Of a DNA stretch of 11,911 nucleotides, positions 1 to 7,900 are shown piece by piece. Source of the stretch: Tannerella sp. (GTDB lineage Bacteria > Bacteroidota > Bacteroidia > Bacteroidales > Tannerellaceae); NCBI GenBank assembly GCA_031275525.1, contig JAISOP010000312.1, positions 1 to 11,911 on the forward strand. The letters are read 5' to 3'. The stretch's first letter is position 1; the number at the start of each line of letters is the position of its first letter. Both the position numbers and the translations under genes were made by a program. A model generated the notes under the pieces. It was not told the DNA's origin and did not search any database. It was given only the letters and a program-made list of their open reading frames with translations.

Positions 1-3000
1 AACCTGCATCATACTACCGCTTTTCCCGCAAATGGCGTCGGCAACATCAATGCGCAGACGCTCACGAACGGCGGCAGCGCCTTCCTGCTGGACAGCATCG
101 TGGTGACGCCGTATTTTGAGGGCTTCGAGAGTTGCCCCGGCCCGGCGGATACCTTCCTTATTATTGTCAATCCCGTGCCGAAAGTCAACGCAACGCCCAA
201 CGACACGGTCTGCAACGGCGCGGATACATATCCGGTGGCTTTCGCCACGACGGTAACGGGCGCCTCGCCGACACGCTACAAATGGGAGAACAAAAACAAC
301 CTCACCGGGTTCTCCGTCAGCGGCAACGGCAATATCACCCCGCAGACGCTCACGAACGGCGGCAGCACCTTCCTGCTGGACAGCATCGTCGTTACGCCGT
401 ATTTTGAGGGCTTCGAGGGCTGCCCCGGCTCGGCGGACACCTTCCTGGTGGTCGTCAATCCCACGGCCACGGTGAACGCGATTGCCGACACCGTGTATTA
501 CGACGGGCAGTCGGTGGCCTCCCTGACGGCCATCTCGCCCACCACGCCGGCCTCCGAGGTCTCCTTCAACTGGACCAACAGTCATCCCTCCATCGGCCTG
601 GCCGCATCCGGTACGGGGCCGACGATCCCGGCATTCACGGCAAGCCATCCGGCGGCCACCGGCTCGACCGTCGCCACCGTCACCGTGACGCCGAAATACC
701 AAGACTGTACCGGTACGCCGGAAACGTTTACCATCACAGTGAAAGCCAAGCCCACCATCACCTACGATTACGACGGCGGGACGGCGCCCTCCTCGCCCAA
801 CCCGGTGAATTACGTGGTCGGCGTGGGATGCACCGTTTCCAACCCTCCGACCAAGACGGGCTATGCGTTCCAGGGCTGGACCTGTACGGAACTGGGCATC
901 TTCACGTCGCAAAATCCGTTTACCGTATCGACGACGGCAACGGCCAACCTGACCCTGAAGGCAGACTGGGGAACCGCTACTCCCTACACCATCACTTATG
1001 CCGATCTGGGTGGAGCTACGGTTTTACCACCCAACCCGACCAGTTATAACGTAACCACGCTGACCTTTACGCTGACCCATCCGGTCAAAACGGACACCGT
1101 GTTTATCGGCTGGACGGGTACGGATATAGCAGGCCCGTTCCCGCAACTCAACGTAACCATACCGACTGGCTCCATCGGCAACCGCACCTACACCGCCAAA
1201 TGGGGATTCCTCTTCCCCGCGGATACGGTGTACAGTTGCACGCCGTCCGTCACGCTGCAAAGCGGTCACGACGGACAGAGCTATGAATGGACCCTCCCCG
1301 ACGGCAGTACGCAGACCTCCGTCGATATACAGGCGCCCCTGACCGGCATGTATTACCTGGCTACAAACTACGGCGCAAACTCCACCATTGCGCGGGATTC
1401 GGTCTTCGTACTCTATTCCTTCGACAGCGACGTTCAGGTCAAACGCATTTCCACGACGGGCACAAAGATCAATCTGCCGCAGGTCTTCACCGTACCGCTG
1501 AATCCCGAAATCATCGCCGTGGCCGACTTGATCACCTGGAGCTGGAGTTTCCCCGGCGGCAACCCGTTGACGGCAACCGCCGACACGGTCTCGGTGGCCT
1601 ACTCCGACATCGGCCCCAAGACGGTATCCGTCCGGATCGATATTACGCGCGGGGCGCTGGTCTGCACGAAGACCTACACGTACAACCTCGAGATCTTCGC
1701 CAGCGCCCGCGGCCTCTTTGTCAACCGTAACGCGGCAGGCGGCGCGGGTAACGGCAGTTCCTGGGGCAACGCCTTCCTGACCATCCAGGAAGCCCTGGCG
1801 AATGCGACCGAGGGAGATTATGTATGGGTGGCCCGCGGCGACTACAGCCCGGACGCAGGCACCTCGTATGCCCTGACGCGCGACAGCGTGGAGGTTTACG
1901 GCGGTTTTGCGGCCACGGAGACCTATCTCCACGAGCGTGACTTCGCGGCCAACCCCACCGTCCTGCACGGCAACGGCAACAGCGTGATCTACACCGAAGG
2001 CGTGAGCCAGGCCTCGCGCTGGGACGGCTTCATCGTCGAGGGCGGGAATGCGCGGCGCGGCGGCGGCATGAGGAACCAAAACTCCTCCGTGAGCATCACC
2101 AACAGCATCTTCCGCGGCAACAATGCCGACAACGGCGGCGGCCTCTACAACGAGGGCGGGAATCCCATACTGTATAATGTAGAAATCAGCGGCAACACGG
2201 CGACCGACGGCGGCGCCATGTACAACAGCCAGTCCTCGCCACAGCTGACCAATGTGACCCTCGGCGGCAACTACGCTTCGTCGGAAGGCGGGGGCCTGTA
2301 CAACCGCAACGGCAGCCATCCGGTCCTGCGCAACACCATCGTCTGGGGCAACCGTTCGGCCGTTGCGCCGGGCATCCTCAACGAAGGTTCATCCGTCCCG
2401 GACATCGCTTCCAGCCTGGTAGAAGGGTCGCAGGCAGGGGGCCGGTGGAACGTGGCGACGGGTACGGACGGGGGCAACAACCTCGACACCTCGCCGGGCT
2501 TCCGGCAGCAGGGCTTCGACAACGACGGCTACATGCAGCAGGGCCTTTATCAGCTGTATGACTTCTCCCCGGCCATCGACAGGGGCGGCAACCGGTATGT
2601 GTTCGGCATCTCCATACGGCGGAACGTCCATTTGCAGACGCAGCAGGACACCGCCAGGGTATCGGCCATTACCGGAGGCGACCTGGCAGGCAAGGCCAGG
2701 ATCGACAACGCCACCGTGGACCTGGGCGCCTACGAATTTGTCCCGGAGGAATACAGCAGGCCGGCTATCAGGCGTGAAGTGGCGATTCCCGAAGTCGAGG
2801 GTGCGACCACCGTTCCGCCGGCCGGCCTGCACCAGATGCAAAGTCACAGCGACTTTGTCCTGACCGTCACGCCCGATCCGGATTACAGCCTGGAGAATCT
2901 GAGCGTGACGACGGGCATCCCCCAGCGCGACGACGAGGGCGTCCGTATGGAAAAGAACGGGGACGGCAGCGTCACCGTCATTCTCCCGCGGGTCACCGAA

Positions 3001-3252
3001 TCGCTGACATTGATGATCTCCGGCGTCGCCTCGTCGGTGGCGAACGGGCAAGTAGGCAACACAAAGGTCTGGTCCTACGGTAATCGCCTGTACGTGCGGA
3101 CGGACCGGGAGGCCGAGGTGCAGATACATACCTCAGCCGGGATACTCCGCAGGCGTCAGCCGGTCGGCGCCGGCAACACGGCCTTTGTCCTGCCGCAGGG
3201 CGTCTATCTGGTCACTCTCGACGGTAAAATATACAAGGTGGTGATCAAATAG
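1..3252 (+). CDS. Large mosaic cell-surface protein with beta-helix and T9SS-like C-terminal domain (5' partial)
   Basis: The reading frame is open from base 1, so the start lies outside the window; 1083 codons are visible. Residues are counted from base 1. Residues ~1-250 are Ig/PKD-like repeats, including two near-identical 96-residue units. Residues ~252-402 are two InlB-type (Listeria-Bacteroides) B-repeats, recognised by the pattern GY.F.GWT near the middle and LKADWG or TAKWG at the end. Residues ~403-570 are PKD-like (WSWSFPGG). From residue ~571 (GLFVNRNAAGG, SSWGNAF, IQEAL) to DLGAYEF at 907-913 is a right-handed parallel beta-helix of the polymorphic outer-membrane/pectate-lyase-like type, with repeated GGG.YN turns. 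Residues ~1020-1083 (NRLYVRT, VQIHTSAG, LPQGVYLVTLDGK, final YKVVIK) resemble a T9SS type-A sorting domain or the related Bacteroidales C-terminal domain. Known for such proteins: secretion and surface attachment. The adhesin-like or glycan-binding role is inference; no catalytic site was recognised. Confidence 0.9.
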   Translation, partial: NLHHTTAFPANGVGNINAQTLTNGGSAFLLDSIVVTPYFEGFESCPGPADTFLIIVNPVPKVNATPNDTVCNGADTYPVAFATTVTGASPTRYKWENKNNLTGFSVSGNGNITPQTLTNGGSTFLLDSIVVTPYFEGFEGCPGSADTFLVVVNPTATVNAIADTVYYDGQSVASLTAISPTTPASEVSFNWTNSHPSIGLAASGTGPTIPAFTASHPAATGSTVATVTVTPKYQDCTGTPETFTITVKAKPTITYDYDGGTAPSSPNPVNYVVGVGCTVSNPPTKTGYAFQGWTCTELGIFTSQNPFTVSTTATANLTLKADWGTATPYTITYADLGGATVLPPNPTSYNVTTLTFTLTHPVKTDTVFIGWTGTDIAGPFPQLNVTIPTGSIGNRTYTAKWGFLFPADTVYSCTPSVTLQSGHDGQSYEWTLPDGSTQTSVDIQAPLTGMYYLATNYGANSTIARDSVFVLYSFDSDVQVKRISTTGTKINLPQVFTVPLNPEIIAVADLITWSWSFPGGNPLTATADTVSVAYSDIGPKTVSVRIDITRGALVCTKTYTYNLEIFASARGLFVNRNAAGGAGNGSSWGNAFLTIQEALANATEGDYVWVARGDYSPDAGTSYALTRDSVEVYGGFAATETYLHERDFAANPTVLHGNGNSVIYTEGVSQASRWDGFIVEGGNARRGGGMRNQNSSVSITNSIFRGNNADNGGGLYNEGGNPILYNVEISGNTATDGGAMYNSQSSPQLTNVTLGGNYASSEGGGLYNRNGSHPVLRNTIVWGNRSAVAPGILNEGSSVPDIASSLVEGSQAGGRWNVATGTDGGNNLDTSPGFRQQGFDNDGYMQQGLYQLYDFSPAIDRGGNRYVFGISIRRNVHLQTQQDTARVSAITGGDLAGKARIDNATVDLGAYEFVPEEYSRPAIRREVAIPEVEGATTVPPAGLHQMQSHSDFVLTVTPDPDYSLENLSVTTGIPQRDDEGVRMEKNGDGSVTVILPRVTESLTLMISGVASSVANGQVGNTKVWSYGNRLYVRTDREAEVQIHTSAGILRRRQPVGAGNTAFVLPQGVYLVTLDGKIYKVVIK
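40..447 (+). repeat. Two copies of a 288-bp (96-residue) in-frame repeat inside the surface protein gene
   Basis: The stretch at 40-159 recurs at 328-447 with a constant offset of 288 bp. Both copies encode QTLTNGGS, FLLDSIVVTPYFEGFE, a CPG motif and ADTFL. Nucleotide differences are few and partly silent, so the duplication looks recent or kept alike by recombination. The window starts inside the first visible unit, so more copies may lie upstream. A diverged unit follows at about 480-750 (VTVTPKYQDC, PETFTITV). Confidence 0.85.
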
Positions 3253-3295
3253 CTCGCAGCCATCCTCCCGGAATGGGATTTGCAGGGAAATCTCT

Positions 3296-3352
3296 AAAAA
3301 ACCCCGAAACCGGCTACGCTCCGTCGTAAGCCCTGGTTCCGGGGTTTTTTTT
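3296..3352 (+). terminator. Rho-independent terminator after the surface protein gene
   Basis: Begins 44 bases after the stop codon. The 5' arm aaaaaaccccgaaaccgg (3296-3313) pairs with cctggttccggggttttttt (3333-3352) with one mismatch and one bulge, giving a GC-rich stem followed by a run of eight T. The A-run before the stem means it could also act on the opposite strand. Confidence 0.8.
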
Positions 3353-3432
3353 GGGAGGGAACCCCTACAAACCCCCAACAACGCTGTACAGCAAACCATT
3401 GCCGGTAGAGTAAGTCACCTACCCTCCTTCAC

Positions 3433-3461
3433 GTATGCGTGAGAACATATCTTACGCATAC
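3433..3461. other. 12-bp inverted repeat (hairpin) upstream of the heptad-repeat locus
   Basis: gtatgcgtgaga (3433-3444) and tcttacgcatac (3450-3461) are complementary over 12 positions with one G-T pair and a 5-base loop, acata. No T-run follows, so it is not a standard terminator. It lies about 55 bases upstream of the TAnnTTTG element at 3516 and could be an operator for a dimeric regulator or an RNA stem. Function is unknown. Confidence 0.5.
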
Positions 3462-3486
3462 TTCCCTTCTATCATAAATCCAACCG

Positions 3487-3523
3487 TTTTCTGTCATACT
3501 GTAAAATCATTTGTTTATATTTG
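3487..3523 (+). promoter_or_regulatory. Bacteroidales-type promoter before the heptad-repeat locus
   Basis: tatatttg at 3516-3523 matches the Bacteroidales -7 consensus TAnnTTTG and is followed by cgacgaa. The -33 element is weak: only ttttctg at 3487-3493, spaced slightly long. Transcription would start near 3530, only a few bases before the ATG at 3536, so a message from this start would have almost no leader. Confidence 0.5.
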
Positions 3524-3535
3524 CGACGAATTTTC

Positions 3536-3948
3536 ATGCACTTTGTTGGGAAACCCCAGACGGTTGGTTTAAAACTTGGGACCGTTGGGACGGTTGAACC
3601 GAAACTCGGGACGGTTGAACCAAAACTTGGTTCAGTTGAATCAAAACTTAATTCAATTGAATTAAAACTTGATTCGGTTGAATCAAAACTTAATTCGGTT
3701 GAATTAAAACTTGATTCGGTTGAATCAAAACTTGATTGGTTGAATTAAAACTTGATTCGGTTGAATCAAAACTTGATTCGGTTGAATCAAAACTTGATTC
3801 GGTTGAATCAAAACTTGATTCAATTGAATCAAAACTTGATTCGGTTGAATTAAAATCCCGGAGGGCCGTCCGGAAGCGTTTCATTGCAGAGCAAAAAGGA
3901 AATTCACGGAGTGTTTGTTTTTTTAGTATTCATTCTAAATGTGAATGA
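3536..3948 (+). pseudogene. Heptad-repeat coiled-coil ORF broken by a 1-base deletion (possible gene or phase-variable locus)
   Basis: From the ATG at 3536 the frame reads MHFVGKPQTVGLK and then heptads of the form L-x-x-V-x-x-K (LGTVEPK, LDSVESK, LNSVELK). Leu and Val/Ile alternate at spacings of 3 and 4, the a/d pattern of a coiled coil. At 3731-3750 one repeat has 20 instead of 21 bases (gattggttg in place of gattcggttg), which gives LDWLN and a stop at 3746-3748. Restoring one base joins the frame to five more heptads, then a basic tail (KSRRAVRKRF) and a stop at 3946-3948, about 137 residues in all. No signal peptide or membrane segment is seen, and no ribosome binding site. It may be a decayed gene, a frame-switching gene, or non-coding repeat DNA that stays open by chance, since the opposite strand is also open. 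No homologue was recognised. Confidence 0.4.
3605..3855. repeat. 21-bp tandem repeat array, 12 units
   Basis: Eleven units of 21 bp and one of 20 bp (3731-3750), typified by cttgattcggttgaatcaaa plus one a. Each unit carries an imperfect palindrome, gattcggttgaatc; in some units it is gattcaattgaatc or the attcaattgaat core, which are perfect palindromes. Units near the 5' end are more diverged (ggg, acc variants) than those near the 3' end, where three successive units are alike, suggesting recent expansion there. There are no unique spacers, so it is not a CRISPR array. Confidence 0.9.
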
Positions 3949-3960
3949 TTATGGAAGGAA

Positions 3961-4119
3961 AGGAACCTCTAAAAACCCCCAACGCTATGCTTCGCTCCGC
4001 AGAGAAAGAAAAAGTTGTCCGCGAATGCACGCGAATATCCGCGAATCATTTATTCGCGTTCATTCGCGGACCAGTTCTTTTTTTTTCTGCGGAGCGGAGC
4101 GGAGTTTTTAGAGGTTCCT
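3961..4119. repeat. 159-bp long inverted repeat (MITE- or REP-like palindromic element)
   Basis: Outer arms of 16 bp are perfect: aggaacctctaaaaac (3961-3976) against gtttttagaggttcct (4104-4119). A second pair follows: gctccgcaga (3994-4003) with tctgcggagc (4086-4095). The inner pair is gtccgcgaatgcacgcgaat (4017-4036) with attcgcgttcattcgcggac (4052-4071), 19 of 20 matched. A third tccgcgaat sits in the loop (4038-4046). No transposase is encoded and no target-site duplication is obvious. Open frames crossing it are products of the palindrome. It could be a non-autonomous mobile element or an extragenic palindrome, and it would fold into a very stable RNA. Confidence 0.8.
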
Positions 4120-4372
4120 ATAATGCATGTACGGTGCCGTAGATAATGGTGGTCTGATACAGATCGGTTAGAGAAAGGGGACGGCCTCTTCGTCCGTAGG
4201 CCGCTGTGGGGAACTCTCAAAGAAAGAATGAACCCAAAAATGGAAGAGTTTTATCTCGCTTTGGCTTCACCACCTAAATTATAAATCTTTCCCTTCCTGA
4301 GTAGTTTTCCTTAATCGAAAGAAAAAGAAACCTGTCGAAAAGGCCGTTCTTTACGAGAAGAATCAAAAAAAG
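4120..4372. other. Intergenic stretch with no supported gene
   Basis: AT-rich, stops in all frames. The only structure seen is a small hairpin, cggcct (4182-4187) with aggccg (4198-4203). Short open pieces such as the one ending near 4281 (SRFGFTT then stop) have no start or binding site and were not called. Confidence 0.5.
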
Positions 4373-4380
4373 TAAGTTTG
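4373..4380 (+). promoter_or_regulatory. Possible upstream -7 element
   Basis: taagtttg matches TAnnTTTG and is followed by cga, but the -33 region is poor (ctttac near 4350). It is part of a 13-base direct repeat, aaaaagtaagttt, at 4367-4379 and 4461-4473; the second copy ends immediately before the ATG at 4474. Confidence 0.25.
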
Positions 4381-4407
4381 CGAAATTTTTTTTTGCTGGG
4401 GAAAGTC

Positions 4408-4437
4408 TTGTTTTATGAAAAAGGAAATGTAACTTTG
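4408..4437 (+). promoter_or_regulatory. Bacteroidales-type promoter, candidate for the susCD operon leader
   Basis: taactttg at 4430-4437 is a full TAnnTTTG match, and ttg at 4408-4410 lies 19 bases upstream, the expected -33 spacing. Transcription would begin around 4443-4446. The next ATG is at 4474; if the transcript runs on into susC (4910) the leader is about 465 bases and includes the AG repeat and the GC-rich hairpins. Confidence 0.55.
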
Positions 4438-4473
4438 TCCCCCGTGTAGAATAAGTAAAGAAAAAGTAAGTTT

Positions 4474-4785
<312 letters not shown>

Positions 4786-4788
4786 CTG

Positions 4789-4909
4789 AAACTTTGATCG
4801 CCATGTACAATACCTCGTAATATGATTCAACACGGCAGACCTTTATTCGGGGCAGGCTGTATCAAACCGTTGACAAGTTATTACTGTTTATTTATCAAAA
4901 ACCAAATGT
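4789..4909 (+). promoter_or_regulatory. Region directly upstream of susC; weak promoter candidate
   Basis: aaactttg at 4789-4796 matches TAnnTTTG at 7 of 8 positions but has no -33 element at the right distance. The A-rich stretch before the ATG (atcaaaaaccaaatgt) fits the weak, AT-rich initiation regions usual in Bacteroidota. If this box works, the susC leader is about 105 bases. Confidence 0.25.
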
Positions 4910-7900
4910 ATGGAAAGAATTTTAATTCAATGGAAGTCTGACAGGCTCTTGACAGACTGTAAAAAGAGACTGCTGAAAACAGCAGAAAGAGTTTTTATTT
5001 TGTTGGCGTTATCGACCGTCGCGTGGATGGCGTCTGCCTCCCCGGCAAAGGCGGAGGTATATCCGAAGACGGGGGAAGGCATTACCTCCTCCGTTGCACA
5101 GCAACAGCAAACGGTGACGGGCATCGTGACCGACGACGGCAACGAACCGCTGCCGGGCGTGAGCATCGCCCTGAAGGGAACAGCTTTGGGCGTGATCACC
5201 GACGCCAACGGGCGATATACGGTGAATGTACCGGATGGTAGCGCCGTGCTGGTCTTTTCCTTCGTCGGGTTTGAAACGCAGGAAATCACGGTCGGCTCGC
5301 AGACGCGCATCGACGTGAAACTGAGCGAGAGCAGCCTTGCGCTGGAGGAAGTGGTGGTTGTGGGCTACGGCGTACAGAAGAAGGCGAACCTTTCGGGCGC
5401 TGTGCAAGCCGTATCGGCTAAGGATCTGGCCGGGCGCCCGGTGACCAACACCAATCAGGCGTTGCAGGGGCTGGCGGCCAATGTGAATATCTCGCAGATT
5501 ACCGGCCGCGCCACCAGTGCGCCGGACATCAACATCCGCGGGTTCACGTCCATCAACGGCGGCAGCGCGTTGATTCTGGTCGATAATGTGCCCGTCTTGC
5601 CCGACGAACTGTCGCGCATCAATCCGGAAGATATTGAAAGCGTGTCGATCCTCAAAGATGCCGCTTCGGCCGCCATCTACGGCGGACGGGCCTCTTTCGG
5701 CGTCGTGCTGATTACCACCCGGCAGGCTCGCAGGGAAAAGCTGGAAGTCTCGTTTGAAGGCAACGCGGGATTTCGTGCGCTGGGGTATGTGCCCGATCTG
5801 GTGACCGACGTCTATGAGGTGATGACGCTGCAAAATCCCTCCTCCACGCGCAATCCCCTCTTCACGGCCGAAGAACTGGAATACGGGCGGCTGCGCTCGG
5901 AGCACCCCGAACTCTATCCGGCGGCGGTCGTCAACAAACGGCAGGGACTCTATGGCGCCGGCAACTGGGCCTACTGGGATAATGTGGACTGGAACTCGGT
6001 ACTGCTCCGGCAACTGTCGCCCACCTACACGGGCAATCTGCGGATTGCCAACCGGAACGACCGGATGAGCTATACCGTCAGCGGCGGCTATTACCGTCAG
6101 GAAGGCGTGATGCGCTACGGAAACGATATCTACGACCGCCTCAACCTGCGTGCGAACGGTAGCTACAACCTCACGTCCCGCTGGCAGGCAGGCGCCAACA
6201 TGTCGTTCAACTACAGCAACTACGACATGCCCGAATCCGGCAACGACTGGTATTTCTACTACGTCAGCCGCTCGGCGCTGCGCAGCCTGATCAATCCCGA
6301 CGGGACGTACACCGTGGCCGGCGCCTACCTGATCGGCTTGCCCACGGAAGGCGGCAGGAGTGTTTCAAAAAACAACGAAACGCAGTTGTCCCTGAATACG
6401 GCCTTCGACCTGATCAAAGACGTCTGGAACATCAAGGCCGATGCCAACTTCCGCTTTACCAACGGGCAGACCCGCGGCAGCCATTTCCCCGTATATTACC
6501 GCGAAGGACCCGACCGGCCCCTTTCGCCCGCCTTTACCGATTTGGGCAACAACGCCTTCCGCTCTTCGGTCTATGCCACGACCGCATCAAGCTTGAAGAG
6601 CTACCAGGTGTATAACGTGTACACGGACTTCCACAAGACGTTTGCCGGGAAACATTACCTGCAGGCCCTTGCCGGATTCAACCAGGAGGCCATGACCTAC
6701 ACATCTTCGTCCATCCGGAAAAGCGACCTGATCAGCCAGAGCCTGCCCACCGTACAACTGGCTACCGGTATGACGGCCACCTCGGAAACGATTTCCACGC
6801 TGGCGCTCCGGAGCGGATTCGGAAGGCTGAACTATATTTACGACAACCGCTATATCGTGGAATTTAACGGACGCTACGACGGCACTTCGCGCTATCCCAA
6901 AAAGAACCGTTTCGGGTTCTTCCCCTCGGGGTCGCTGGCCTGGGTGCTCTCCAGGGAAAGCTTCCTGACCGGCCTGGCCGAATCGCTGAAGGTGGACCAG
7001 TTCAAACTGCGCGGTTCCTACGGCGTGCTCGGCAACCAGGTCATGAAAGATGCAAACGGGAACGACGTCTATTATCCCTACATTGCCACCATGAGCGCAG
7101 CCAACATCAGCGTGCCGGTGAACGGGAGTATGCCGCTGGCCACGTTCCAGCCCGGCGTCGTGGCCGGAGACCTGACGTGGGAGCGCGTGCGCACCGTCAA
7201 CGGGGGAATGGACCTGGCCCTGTTCGACAACCGTATCACCCTGGCTGCCGACCTCTATACCCGCTATACGGAAGGGATGCTGGTGCAGGGCAAGGCGCTG
7301 CCCGCCGTCTTTGGCGCCGACCCGCCGCGCTTCAATGCCGGCAACCTGAAAACCAAAGGATGGGAAATCGCGCTGGGGATGAACAACACCTGGACGGTGG
7401 ACCGTTCGCCGCTCTACCTGGCGCTGAATTTCATGCTGGCCGACAGCCGCTCGTTTGTCACCAAATACGACAACCCGACCCGCGGCATCACCGATGCCCC
7501 CCAAGGTAACGCCAACTTTTACGAAGGACAGGAAATAGGCGAAATATGGGGATGGGTGTCCGACGGCTTCCTGACCAAAGACGACCTCATCCTGCGCGAA
7601 GACGGCACGCCGACGGGCAATGCCAAAATCGACCAGTACGACGTCTCGGAGGAGGATAACCGCAGCACCGGTGTCAGCTATGAAGGCGACATCAAGTTCA
7701 AGGACCTCAACGGCGATGGTAAGATCACCTACGGAAAATCGACGGTGGACGATCCGGGCGACCGCCGTATCATCGGTAACGACCAGGCCCGACTGCCCTA
7801 CAGCTTCACGTTCGAGGGGAGTTGGAAAGGCTTCGACCTCCGCGCCTTCTTCCAGGGCATCGGCAAGCGCGACTGGTATCCGGGGCATAACCACCACGAC

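Noticed and set aside
1024..2319. Long open frame on the minus strand (431 codons) opposite the surface protein gene
   Set aside because: Lies fully antisense to clear domain-bearing sequence; its Ala/Val/Gly/Arg-rich product shows no domain. An effect of GC-rich codon use.
3605..3855. CRISPR array
   Set aside because: Units are contiguous with no unique spacers, and no cas genes are present.
3884..4142. Open frames of 65-75 codons across the 159-bp inverted repeat
   Set aside because: They follow the palindrome and have no binding site or domain; best explained as non-coding repeat sequence.
4870..4875. ttgaca, like an E. coli -35 box, in front of susC
   Set aside because: Bacteroidota housekeeping promoters use TTTG and TAnnTTTG; no matching -10 is present at the right distance.
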